Shown: positions 8,127 through 16,184 of the stretch, piece by piece | Layout: each line of letters starts with the position of its first letter | How positions within the stretch are numbered: position 1 is the stretch's first letter | NCBI RefSeq assembly: GCF_041379945.2 | Contig: NZ_JBFTXJ020000002.1 | Span: forward strand, 248,001 to 312,000 | Origin: Aneurinibacillus sp. REN35 | GTDB lineage: Bacteria; Bacillota; Bacilli; Aneurinibacillales; Aneurinibacillaceae | Direction: 5' to 3' | DNA: 64,000 nucleotides | Notes under the pieces: generated by a model | Told to the model about the DNA's origin: nothing | The model's input: only the letters and a program-made list of their open reading frames with translations | The model's database searches: none | Position numbers and translations under genes: made by a program

Positions 8127-9808
8127 TGAATAGAGGGGCGTGGATGTGCATCGGAGTAGGCATGGTGCTATGGCTTTTGAGTTGGGTTGTGCTGTCTGTA
8201 GGGTATATCGAGCGATTATTGCTGTTTGCTTTTTTTGTTACGGTTCCGCTCGCGCTATTGATTACGAAGAGTAGGAGTCGATATGGGAAAACATCTCAAC
8301 TCTATCGAACGATTCGGCGGTTGCATATCCCGCTTGCCGTGCTTGGTGCTCTATCGTTTGTCTACCCGGCTGGGCCGATTGCAGGATTGCTTTCGCTGGG
8401 GTGGTTGTTGTTTACGTGCATAGTTGGATGGTATGGACTGCTTCGTTTTTTGGAACGGGGCTTTTATTTTTTGGAGGAATTTTGTATTGATGCGGGTCTG
8501 ATGTATATGATGCTGGGTGGCTTCTGGTTTACGGCACAACGCTTCGGACTGAATATTATGCACTTTGGCAGTCTCATCATTTTATTAACAGCCATCCATT
8601 TTCACTTTTCTTCGCTTTCGGTTCCTATTTGCAGTGGACTTGTTGGGCGTATGGTTGAGAAGGGACGTCTGTATCGCTTTATGGCTATAGGCAATACGAT
8701 CAGCCCGCTGCTTATCGCGGTTGGTATTACGTATTCGCGTACAATGGAATGGCTTGCGGTGCTGTTTTTTGCCTGCTGTATTATGATTTATGTGTACTAT
8801 ACGTTTGCTCTTACCCGTTCTATACATGCGAGTAGATATGCAAAGGCATTGCTGCTGCTCTCCTCGCTGTCACTTCTTTTTACAATCGGATTTGCTATAG
8901 CGTATGGGGTGGGAAGAGGATTTGGGATGGAGGTGGTCTCCATTCCAACGATGGTGCTTGTCCACGGGACAGGCAATGCATTTGGCTTTGTATTTCTTGG
9001 TTTTCTTGCCTGGGCCTATATCCATCCCGAGGCGCGCTTTCCTGCTTCTAGTATTCCGCACAGCCGCATGCGAGGGAGAGGGCGAATCGGTGCTGATTTT
9101 CTCGAGCGGAATGGATGGATAGATTCTTCTCGCGCGCAGTGTACTGGTTTGGTTGATGACTTTTCCGTGTATGAGAGTCGGTTCTTTCATATCGCTCGCC
9201 TGAATTCCCGCATTCAACATTTCTATGAGCATACGCTTGCATATGAACTTGAAGCGTGGGTGCGATGGTTGAATATGTTTGGGATTTTATCACGGGTATA
9301 CAAGCCGCTTGCAGAGCGAATGGAGCAGCTTAACCTTCCGCTGAATCATACGGACGGTCCAGTAGTGATGGATGGAAGGATTGTTCCTGTACATAGCGCA
9401 CGGGACGGTAGGGAAAATGTGCGGGCATGGGTGCGCACCGATAAGAAGACAGGTACAGCCGTTTTTGTCGCTGTGTATTCATCCCATACAGATCAAGAGG
9501 AGAGGTATATGAATATTGCTCTTCCGCTGCCATTTGGGAACATGACGGGAATTCTGCGAGTAAGACATGACAAATCAGACGGCTTAATCCTAACCAGTGT
9601 GCCTCGTGCTGAAGGTGGTGGAGATGAAGGGATTTATTACGCCGTGGCGGGTATGCTTTTCCGTCTGCCGTTGAATGAGACATTTCATGTGCGCGCAGAT
9701 CAAGAGGGGAAGTTGTATGCCGAGCACCGGATGTGGCTGTTCGGCATACCGTTTCTTTTCCTCTCGTATATGATTACTTCGAACGCATCTTTCTTTGAAT
9801 GTCGTTAA
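8123..9808 (+). CDS. yndJ: YndJ-like polytopic membrane protein
   Basis: The 561-residue product has roughly nine membrane segments in the first 300 residues and a soluble C-terminal region of about 250 residues that resembles a beta-rich hydrophobic-ligand domain. It is the third gene of the yndGHJ-type operon, with its ATG overlapping the preceding stop. AAGGAG lies 4 and 7 bases before the two candidate ATGs at 8123 and 8126. A transport or lipid-related role is plausible from its shape, but that is inference. Its 3' end overlaps a minus-strand gene by 35 bases. Confidence 0.75.
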   Translation: MMNRGAWMCIGVGMVLWLLSWVVLSVGYIERLLLFAFFVTVPLALLITKSRSRYGKTSQLYRTIRRLHIPLAVLGALSFVYPAGPIAGLLSLGWLLFTCIVGWYGLLRFLERGFYFLEEFCIDAGLMYMMLGGFWFTAQRFGLNIMHFGSLIILLTAIHFHFSSLSVPICSGLVGRMVEKGRLYRFMAIGNTISPLLIAVGITYSRTMEWLAVLFFACCIMIYVYYTFALTRSIHASRYAKALLLLSSLSLLFTIGFAIAYGVGRGFGMEVVSIPTMVLVHGTGNAFGFVFLGFLAWAYIHPEARFPASSIPHSRMRGRGRIGADFLERNGWIDSSRAQCTGLVDDFSVYESRFFHIARLNSRIQHFYEHTLAYELEAWVRWLNMFGILSRVYKPLAERMEQLNLPLNHTDGPVVMDGRIVPVHSARDGRENVRAWVRTDKKTGTAVFVAVYSSHTDQEERYMNIALPLPFGNMTGILRVRHDKSDGLILTSVPRAEGGGDEGIYYAVAGMLFRLPLNETFHVRADQEGKLYAEHRMWLFGIPFLFLSYMITSNASFFECR

Positions 9809-10037
9809 TTTGGCTCATGCTGACACCGCTTTTTAACAGCATGGAGATCAGGGTAAGCGGCGATGGGTTTTTAGCTAACTGCTTGAACTGTTGTGCATAC
9901 TTGGTCAGCTCCGCTTCTGTGAAGGTTTTCCCTGTAGTTCGTCCTGCCTTCTTTAACGCTGCTTTTACCGCCTTTTCATCCGTCCATTGGCTGCGTGGAA
10001 TTTCTTTTACGATTTTTATAATCGCATTAATGTCCAT
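9774..10037 (-). CDS. Small sporulation-type protein, possibly SpoVIF-like
   Basis: The 87-residue soluble, lysine-rich helical protein contains SQWTDEKAVKAALKKAGRTTGKTFTEAELTKYAQQFKQL followed by a short C-terminal helix (MSQINDIQRKMRSK). Size and layout recall SpoVIF/YjcC, a mother-cell protein needed for late spore maturation, but the match is judged by eye and weak. GGGAG lies 10 bases before ATG 10037. A CATACAATA box on the coding strand about 35 bases before the ATG fits mother-cell sigma factor -10 elements and supports a sporulation role. Confidence 0.6.
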   Translation of the reverse strand: MDINAIIKIVKEIPRSQWTDEKAVKAALKKAGRTTGKTFTEAELTKYAQQFKQLAKNPSPLTLISMLLKSGVSMSQINDIQRKMRSK

Positions 10038-10050
10038 AAGATTTGCACTC

Positions 10051-10082
10051 CCATACAATATTGTGGATATAGTATTGTATGG
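10051..10082 (-). promoter_or_regulatory. Sporulation-type -10 within a perfect inverted repeat
   Basis: CCATACAATA and TATTGTATGG form perfect 10-base arms around 12 bases. Read on the minus strand, CATACAATA agrees with sigma-K (CATAnnnTA) and sigma-E -10 boxes and lies at a suitable distance from the small sporulation-type gene. The same box faces the plus strand, where no gene starts. Confidence 0.5.
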
Positions 10083-10154
10083 TATAGGGGAGAAAGCGGA
10101 AACGGTACAAGCGTACAATTTGGCCTGGTTGTGCTGCCTGTTTGCATACACCAA

Positions 10155-10183
10155 AAAGACTGCGGAGGGCCCGCAGTCTTTTC
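10155..10183 (-). terminator. Terminator of the formate dehydrogenase operon
   Basis: Eleven-base arms AAAGACTGCGG and CCGCAGTCTTT flank a 5-base loop. On the minus strand they are followed by TTTTTGG. It lies just after the DUF1641 stop. Confidence 0.85.
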
Positions 10184-10193
10184 GGTAGAACGG

Positions 10194-10742
10194 TCAATGT
10201 GCAGATTTTTGCTTGAGCGGATCTTGATAGACATGTTCATTCGCTTCGCGTTTGATATGTTCCCGTTCTTTGTGCAACTCTCGGCTCATGCCGCGTAAGA
10301 AGTCAAGTCCGGCAACGAGCGCTGAGTTAATCTCCGGATCGCGCAAGGACTTGGCCAGCCCCCAGATTCCGGTGGTGTGTCGATCTTCTGGATTAGCGGC
10401 TTGTTCTAATCCGTGCTGAAGCCCTTTGAAGATTCGCTCGGTCTGTATCGGATCCATTTTGCCGAGGAACTGTGAGGCGATAATGAGGTTTTTCATCATA
10501 ATCGGCAGGTTCGCCACATTAATGAACTTAATGCCAAGAGAGCCCAGTTCCTCTCTATTTTTGAGCATTCCTTGTATGATATCGAGCGCACCGGACGTTT
10601 GCATGTCCCGCAGAATATCCAAGAATATAAGAATAGCTTCCCGGCTCTCGCTTATCGCTTGTAGAATCTCGGTTAATGATTCGGCTTGTTTTTCCGCTTC
10701 GGTAGGTGTCGCATATTCAATGTGTCGTATCGGCTTCGCCAT
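10194..10742 (-). CDS. yrhD: DUF1641 protein partnered with formate dehydrogenase (YrhD-like)
   Basis: The 182-residue, mostly helical soluble protein matches DUF1641 (ALDIIQGMLKNREELGSLGIKFINVANLPIMMKNLI and later LRDPEINSALVAGLDFLRGM). Genes of this family accompany cytoplasmic NAD-type formate dehydrogenases in Bacillales, where yrhD lies next to yrhE. Its start overlaps the fdh gene by 26 bases, so the two are co-translated. A role as an accessory or assembly subunit is inferred; no catalytic residues are apparent. Confidence 0.85.
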   Translation of the reverse strand: MAKPIRHIEYATPTEAEKQAESLTEILQAISESREAILIFLDILRDMQTSGALDIIQGMLKNREELGSLGIKFINVANLPIMMKNLIIASQFLGKMDPIQTERIFKGLQHGLEQAANPEDRHTTGIWGLAKSLRDPEINSALVAGLDFLRGMSRELHKEREHIKREANEHVYQDPLKQKSAH

Positions 10743-13698
10743 AACGATCCCTCTCTTTCCGTAGTGTTTCTGCGATCGGCTCGTAATCCGGACGTTCCCA
10801 CTTTTCTTCTACACGTACGCCCATTTGCGGATTACGTGTGGCGAAGCGGTGATTGTACCTTGGCAGCGGCGGCTCCCCCTCGGCTTCGAGTACCTCAAGG
10901 GTTACATCCATTTCCTTATAGTTTGGTGTATGGGTTTCTTTATCATGATAGCTGCTTGTTAGATGGTTGACCGCTTCGTTTTTCTTCGATGTGTTCATAG
11001 GAAGATACAGTTCATTGCCCCGTACCCGATCCGTCACAAGTACCCGTACCTCCACTTTGCCATATGGAGAGGTTAAGCGTACCAATGCGCCATCTTTGAT
11101 CCCGCGTTCCTGTGCTAGTTCCGGAGAGACCTCAAGCCAAGGCCCTGGTACTTTATGGCGCAATCCATTTGATTTATATGTCATATTACCTTCATGGAAA
11201 TGCTCAAGCAGCCGTCCGTTATTAATATGCAGATCAAATGGTTTTCCCGGTTTGAACGGCGGTGTCCAGTGTACCGGATAAAGACGGGCTTTTCCATCGG
11301 CAAACGCGAAGCCGCTCTCGTATAGAAGCGGAGTGTCTGTTCCGTCCGGGTGTACAGGCCAAGTTAGACTCTTCCATCCTTCCAGACGCTCGTAGCTGAC
11401 ACCGGCAAACAAGGGTGCCAAGGAAGCAGCTTCGGCCATAATCTCTCTTGGATGTGTATAGGACCAGTTTGCGCCCAGTCGATTCGCTACTTCCTGAATG
11501 ATTAGCCAATCCGGCTTCGAATCGCCCAGCGGTTCGAATATTTTATGGAAGCGTTGAATCCGGCGTTCTGTATTTGTGAATGTACCGTCTTTCTCAAGGC
11601 TTGGTGCGGCTGGCAGGACGACATCCGCATATTCCGCTGTCTTCGAGAAGAATACGTCTTGTACAACGAAAAATTCCAGCTTGCTAAACGCTTGGGCTAC
11701 ATGGTTCGCATTGGCATCCACCAATGCCATGTCTTCTCCAAAGAGATATAGCGCTTTGATATCGCCTTTATCAATCGCTTCCACCATTTGATGGTTGTCA
11801 TAACCTGGCTCCTGTGGGAGTTTTACGCCCCAAGCTTTTTCGTACCGCGTTCGTACGCTGTCATCAGAGACCAGCTCATACCCTGGGAACCAAGCAGGCA
11901 TGGTGCCGAAATCACACGCGCCCTGTACGTTATTATGGCCGCGAAGCGGGTAGGCGCCTGTATGCGGACGGGCGAAGTTACCGGTTGCAAGCAGCAGATT
12001 GCAGATAGCCGTACTTGTATCGGTGCCCCCGATGTGCTGGGTGACTCCCATAGCCCAAAGGATGCAGGTTGATCCGGCTTTATGAATCATTTCTGCAACC
12101 TGAATTAATGTAGCTTGGGGTATGCCGGATATTTCTTCCGCATAGGCGAGCGTATAGGTTTCCAGGGAAGTGAGGTATTCTTCAAAGCCGTTTACCTTCT
12201 TGCGCAGGAAATCGCGGTCTTCTAAGCCCTGATCAATGATGTATTTGGTGACGGCAGAGAGCCAGACGAGGTCCGTGCCTGGATTCGGAGTCAGGTGGAT
12301 GTCAGCACGCTCAGCCATCTCGTTCTTGCGCAGGTCAGAGACGATGAGTTTTTGTCCGTGCAGCTTATGTGCTCGTTTGACACGGGTAGCAAGTACGGGA
12401 TGCGATTCTGCAGGGTTTGCTCCGATGATGATGACAAGGCCCGCTCCTGCAATATCCCGGATGCTTCCGGTGTCGCCGCCATATCCGACCGTACGCATAA
12501 GTCCTGCAGTAGCGGGAGACTGGCAGTAGCGTGAGCAGTTGTCTACGTTGTTTGTTTGCATGATCGCGCGCGCGAATTTCTGGAACAGGTAGTTTTCTTC
12601 GTTGCTGCATTTTGAGGATGCAATATATCCGATCGCATTCGCCCCGTGCTGTTCTTTAATGCCTCCTAGCTTTTCTGCGATCAGGCTTAGCGCTTCATCC
12701 CAGCTCGCTTCGACAAATCGGTCGCCGCGGCGGATGAGCGGCTTTTTCAATCGATCCTCACTATTGACGAAATCCCAACCCCATTTTCCCTTCACACAGG
12801 TAGAGATACCATTAACCGGCGCTTCCTCCTGCGGTTCGACTTTTAGGATATGGCGGTCTTTGGTCCAGATCTCGAAGCTGCAGCCGACCCCGCAGTATGT
12901 ACAGACAGTTTTCGTACGTTGAATACGTGACTTGCGCATGGATGCTTCCATCTCGGATACCATGAAGATCTCCCGATACCCGGGCTCTACTTCCTTCGTT
13001 AAGTCGATCATTGGTGCGAGCACATTCCCAGTAATGCCTGTCAAGTATCCTGCTTCACCCAGCATGGATGTCTCCATCAAAGCATTGCACGGACAGACCG
13101 AGACGCAATGTCCGCAGGAGACGCAGGAGGATTGATCAATCGGCACATCCTGATCCCAGATGACACGCGGATTCTCGCGGCTCCAATCAATGCTGAGCGT
13201 CTCATTGACCTGTAAATCCTGACACGCTTCTACACAGCGCGCACAGAGAATACATTGATCAGGCTCATAACGGTAAAAAGGATGGGAGAAGTCGGGTTCA
13301 TACGGTTTTGCTTCAAATTCATATTTCTGATGCTCCATCTCCAGGTACTCGGTTGTGTTGTGCACCTTGCAGTTTCCGTTGTTATTATCACAGACCGTAC
13401 AGTATAGCTCATGGTTTTTTAATATGCGCGACATCGCTTCGGATTGCGCTTCTTTTACAATTGAGGAAGTAGTGGCTACCTGCATGTCAGACGCTATTTC
13501 TGTAACACAGGCGCGTTTTAATTCCCCGTCTACTTCAACAAGACACGTGTCGCATGTTTGCATTGAGCCGAGCTGCGAATGATAGCAAATATTTGGGATG
13601 AAACAATCATGTCCTTCGGCTGCGGACAGAATGGTTTCGCCCTTTTTAGCATGCACTTCTTTGTTGTTTAAACGAAATGAAATGCGGTTTTCATCCAT
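10717..13698 (-). CDS. fdhF: Molybdopterin formate dehydrogenase, cysteine type (YrhE/FdhF-like)
   Basis: The 993-residue enzyme carries an N-terminal [2Fe-2S] domain (Cys38, 49, 52, 64), a His-Cys3 cluster site (His96, Cys100, 103, 110), two ferredoxin-type [4Fe-4S] sets (Cys149/152/155/159 and Cys192/195/198/202), a fourth cluster (Cys266/269/273/301) and the bis-MGD molybdenum domain. The molybdenum ligand is Cys392 in DNCSRYCQSP, so it is not a selenocysteine enzyme. It oxidises formate to CO2 in the cytoplasm, with electrons passed down the cluster chain. ATG 13698 follows GAGGTAGAGGT; a GTG at 13710 overlaps that site. It forms an operon with the DUF1641 gene. Confidence 0.92.
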   Translation of the reverse strand: MDENRISFRLNNKEVHAKKGETILSAAEGHDCFIPNICYHSQLGSMQTCDTCLVEVDGELKRACVTEIASDMQVATTSSIVKEAQSEAMSRILKNHELYCTVCDNNNGNCKVHNTTEYLEMEHQKYEFEAKPYEPDFSHPFYRYEPDQCILCARCVEACQDLQVNETLSIDWSRENPRVIWDQDVPIDQSSCVSCGHCVSVCPCNALMETSMLGEAGYLTGITGNVLAPMIDLTKEVEPGYREIFMVSEMEASMRKSRIQRTKTVCTYCGVGCSFEIWTKDRHILKVEPQEEAPVNGISTCVKGKWGWDFVNSEDRLKKPLIRRGDRFVEASWDEALSLIAEKLGGIKEQHGANAIGYIASSKCSNEENYLFQKFARAIMQTNNVDNCSRYCQSPATAGLMRTVGYGGDTGSIRDIAGAGLVIIIGANPAESHPVLATRVKRAHKLHGQKLIVSDLRKNEMAERADIHLTPNPGTDLVWLSAVTKYIIDQGLEDRDFLRKKVNGFEEYLTSLETYTLAYAEEISGIPQATLIQVAEMIHKAGSTCILWAMGVTQHIGGTDTSTAICNLLLATGNFARPHTGAYPLRGHNNVQGACDFGTMPAWFPGYELVSDDSVRTRYEKAWGVKLPQEPGYDNHQMVEAIDKGDIKALYLFGEDMALVDANANHVAQAFSKLEFFVVQDVFFSKTAEYADVVLPAAPSLEKDGTFTNTERRIQRFHKIFEPLGDSKPDWLIIQEVANRLGANWSYTHPREIMAEAASLAPLFAGVSYERLEGWKSLTWPVHPDGTDTPLLYESGFAFADGKARLYPVHWTPPFKPGKPFDLHINNGRLLEHFHEGNMTYKSNGLRHKVPGPWLEVSPELAQERGIKDGALVRLTSPYGKVEVRVLVTDRVRGNELYLPMNTSKKNEAVNHLTSSYHDKETHTPNYKEMDVTLEVLEAEGEPPLPRYNHRFATRNPQMGVRVEEKWERPDYEPIAETLRKERDRYGEADTTH

Positions 13699-13810
13699 GG
13701 AACGTATCACCTCTACCTCTGTAAATTCACCTGTATTTTACCCTTATAGTAAAAAATAAAACCGGAGGATATTCCTTATCTATAAATGAAAAGAAAAAGG
13801 TGGAGAAGTC

Positions 13811-13847
13811 TTGACTTGTTTTCGTTATTAAATTATAATCATTTCAT
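13811..13847 (+). promoter_or_regulatory. Sigma-A promoter with PerR-like box for the peroxiredoxin
   Basis: TTGACT (13811) and TATAAT (13834) are separated by exactly 17 bases. The -10 lies inside TTATAATCATTTCAT (13833-13847), which matches the PerR consensus TTATAATnATTATAA at 11 of 14 defined positions. Placement over the -10 would allow peroxide-relieved repression. Confidence 0.7.
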
Positions 13848-14015
13848 GTAAGGAACAATAACTATAAAGAGAAAAACTTACGAAAAAGGTGCAACAGACG
13901 GAGATGAAGCCGGTGCGCCAGTACGTAGAGAATTGTGATTTGGGATGGCGCTAATCCGGCCTACGGCTTAGGATACAGCATGAACAGATACATTATTTCA
14001 GGAGGGATTTTTATT
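13848..14015 (+). other. Structured 5' leader of the peroxiredoxin mRNA
   Basis: The leader is about 165 bases long and contains no ORF with a ribosome binding site. GCCGG/GCGCCA at 13909-13920 can pair with TGGCGC/CCGGC at 13946-13960. A competing pairing is AAGCCG (13907-13912) with CGGCTT (13964-13969). I do not recognise a known riboswitch class. Confidence 0.4.
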
Positions 14016-14555
14016 ATGGCAGAACGTTTAGTAGGTAAGAAAGCTCCAGACTTTACAATGGATACAGTACTTGGGAACGGACAAGAATTCGGTAAGGCAT
14101 CGCTTGCTGATTATCGTGGCAAATGGCTGATTCTGTTTTTCTATCCGATGGATTTCACATTCGTGTGTCCGACAGAAATTACTGCAATCAGCGATGCGTA
14201 TGAAAGATTTGCTGAGCTTGATACGGAAATTCTCGGTGCTTCCACCGATTCTGTATATACACACAGCGCATGGATCAATACATCCCGCGACGACAACGGA
14301 CTGGGTGTGCTGAATTTCCCGCTTGCAGCCGATTTAACGCACAAAGTTGCGCGTGATTATGGTATTTTAGTAGAAGATAAAGGTGTAGCGCAGCGCGGAT
14401 TATTCATCATCGACCCGGAAGGCGAATTAAAATACCAGGTTGTAACCGATGATAATGTAGGGCGCTCCGTAGATGAGACGCTCCGCGTGCTTCAAGCGCT
14501 GCAGGCGGGCGGCCTGTGCCCGGCCAACTGGAAACCAGGCATGAACACATTATAA
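14016..14555 (+). CDS. Typical 2-Cys peroxiredoxin
   Basis: The 179-residue cytoplasmic thiol peroxidase reduces hydrogen and organic peroxides. The peroxidatic cysteine is Cys51 in FYPMDFTFVCPTE and the resolving one Cys168 in GGLCPANW. The C-terminus after the resolving cysteine is short, which suggests low sensitivity to over-oxidation. The ATG has AGGAGGG 8 bases upstream; a longer frame from 13935 covers the leader and is rejected. It is followed after 18 bases by a thioredoxin-like gene, its likely reductant, and is preceded by a promoter with a PerR-like box. Confidence 0.95.
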   Translation: MAERLVGKKAPDFTMDTVLGNGQEFGKASLADYRGKWLILFFYPMDFTFVCPTEITAISDAYERFAELDTEILGASTDSVYTHSAWINTSRDDNGLGVLNFPLAADLTHKVARDYGILVEDKGVAQRGLFIIDPEGELKYQVVTDDNVGRSVDETLRVLQALQAGGLCPANWKPGMNTL

Positions 14556-14573
14556 TTCGGGAGGGCGATTCGT

Positions 14574-15029
14574 ATGCCAATGAGACTGAAAACCCCGATG
14601 CCTTCGCTTGCCGGGGCAACGGAATGGTTCAATAATGAAGGCTTTACACCAGAAGATCTAGCGGGACATCCTGTGCTGATCCACTTCTGGGCGGTATCGT
14701 GCCACATTTGCCATGAAGTGATGGATGAAGTCGTATCCTATGTGGATGCGTACAAAGACCACGGGCTGAAAGTCGTCGGCATTCACATGCCAAAGCAGGA
14801 AGGTGACCTTGATGTCGCGAAAGTAAAAAGAGACATTGAGCAGTATAACATCGTGCAGCCGGTAGCTGTGGATAATACGCACGCCATGACCGATGCATTT
14901 GAGAACCAATTTGTTCCTGCTTTCTTCCTTTTTGATAAGGAAGGCAAGCTCGTGTATCGGGCTGCAGGTGATAAAGGCTTCAAGAATGTGAAATCGAAAA
15001 TTGAAGAACTGCTGGGTATTACCCAGTAA
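14574..15029 (+). CDS. TlpA/ResA-like thioredoxin-fold protein
   Basis: The 151-residue thioredoxin-fold protein has the redox pair Cys43-Cys46 in HFWAVSCHICHEVMDE and the cis-proline region QFVPAFFLFDKEGKLV. There is no signal peptide or membrane anchor, so unlike classical ResA/TlpA it should act in the cytoplasm. GGGAGGG lies 8 bases before the ATG. Its place right behind the 2-Cys peroxiredoxin suggests that it recycles that enzyme or other disulfides during peroxide stress; this is inference. Confidence 0.85.
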   Translation: MPMRLKTPMPSLAGATEWFNNEGFTPEDLAGHPVLIHFWAVSCHICHEVMDEVVSYVDAYKDHGLKVVGIHMPKQEGDLDVAKVKRDIEQYNIVQPVAVDNTHAMTDAFENQFVPAFFLFDKEGKLVYRAAGDKGFKNVKSKIEELLGITQ

Positions 15030-15044
15030 CGTAACACAGCAGAA

Positions 15045-15080
15045 GGACTGTCGGAGGTAAGAGCCGGCAGTTCTTTTTTT
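15045..15080 (+). terminator. Terminator after the peroxiredoxin operon
   Basis: GGACTGTCGG and CCGGCAGTTC pair with two G-U wobbles around 9 bases and are followed by TTTTTTT. Confidence 0.85.
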
Positions 15081-15153
15081 AGTAAGATAGAAAAGGAAAT
15101 AGCAGGAAAGGAGAGGAACTATACATATACAGTAAAAAAAGGAGCGATGTGCA

Positions 15154-16122
15154 ATGGAAGTGGCGGTAGAGAATGTTTTTACAGATGAAATTATAAAGGA
15201 AGGGGCGGAGTGCTTCGGGGTGATAGCCGGGAAGCAGGTGGGGGATTTTGAGAACTATCTGTATGAAGCGAGGGATTGTAACGGACAGAAATATGTGCTT
15301 CGGTTTACGCATTCATCACATCGAACGTTTGCGCAGATGGATGCGGAATTATCCTTTCTTGAATATGTGGGAAGCCGTGGAGCAAGGGTAGCGCGTCCGC
15401 ATCGCTCGCGAGATGGCAACTTGGTCGAAGAGGCAGCAGCGGCGGACGGTACCGTTTTTTTTATGGCCTTGTTTGAATTTGCCCCGGGAGAGCGTGTGCA
15501 GGAAGGAGATGCGACGGTATGGAATGAGCAACTGTTTTATACATGGGGCAAAACCATCGGAGCACTTCATCGAATCACAATGGATTATCCAAAAACGAAA
15601 GTGCGGCCGGATTGGCAGGAGAACGAATGGAACATTGTTCACAGCATGGAAGAGGTTGAAATCAGAGAGATTGCCCAGGAGATTACTGCGGACATTCAAA
15701 AGCTGCCTCGCACCAAGGCTACCTTCGGACTTGTGCATGGGGATATTCATCATGGAAATTTTCATTATATGGACGGAAACATCACCGTATTTGATTTTGA
15801 TGATGCGATGTATCATTATTTTATTCACGATATTGCTATTGTGCTGTACTATTCGCTGCTTCGACAGGAACGAACGGAAGCGGAGAGAGCCGCCTTTGCC
15901 CGCATGCAGCTAGCCGCTCTGCGGAACGGGTATGAAACCGAGCATCGATTAGAAGATATGTGGTATGAATCGATTCCGTTATTTATGCGAATGCGTGATC
16001 TTACGCTGTACGGTACCCTATGCAAAAAGTTCGCGGGCAAAGAAATGCCGGACGTGTTTAAGAAAATGGCAGCCTCCATCCATAAGCGTATTCTCGCACG
16101 CAAAAGTTCGATGGAGCTATAG
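15154..16122 (+). CDS. Aminoglycoside phosphotransferase (APH) family kinase
   Basis: The 322-residue protein has the APH/choline-kinase fold: an N-lobe with YVLRFTHSSHRT, the catalytic loop GLVHGDIHHGNFH and the metal-binding VFDFDDAMYHYF about 20 residues later. It uses ATP to phosphorylate a small hydroxyl substrate in the cytoplasm. The same fold covers homoserine kinase II, fructosamine kinases and YtmP/CotS-like proteins, so the substrate is open. AAAAGGAGCG precedes the ATG. It is followed at 62 bases by a glycosyltransferase gene without a clear terminator between them, so cotranscription is possible. Confidence 0.8.
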   Translation: MEVAVENVFTDEIIKEGAECFGVIAGKQVGDFENYLYEARDCNGQKYVLRFTHSSHRTFAQMDAELSFLEYVGSRGARVARPHRSRDGNLVEEAAAADGTVFFMALFEFAPGERVQEGDATVWNEQLFYTWGKTIGALHRITMDYPKTKVRPDWQENEWNIVHSMEEVEIREIAQEITADIQKLPRTKATFGLVHGDIHHGNFHYMDGNITVFDFDDAMYHYFIHDIAIVLYYSLLRQERTEAERAAFARMQLAALRNGYETEHRLEDMWYESIPLFMRMRDLTLYGTLCKKFAGKEMPDVFKKMAASIHKRILARKSSMEL

Positions 16123-16184
16123 CTTTTGTCCACACACTCTGTTTCGTCCTAGCGAATAGCATGGAAGAAAAGGGAGGGTGGCCG

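Noticed and set aside
10717-13698. Selenocysteine formate dehydrogenase
   Set aside because: The frame is uninterrupted and the molybdenum ligand position reads Cys392 (RYCQSP). No in-frame TGA or SECIS-like element is needed.
13890-13990. SAM (S-box) riboswitch in the peroxiredoxin leader
   Set aside because: A few S-box-like words occur, but the conserved GGGACTGGCCCGATGAAACCCGGCAACC-type core is broken, the closing helix is absent, and the downstream gene is unrelated to sulfur or methionine metabolism.
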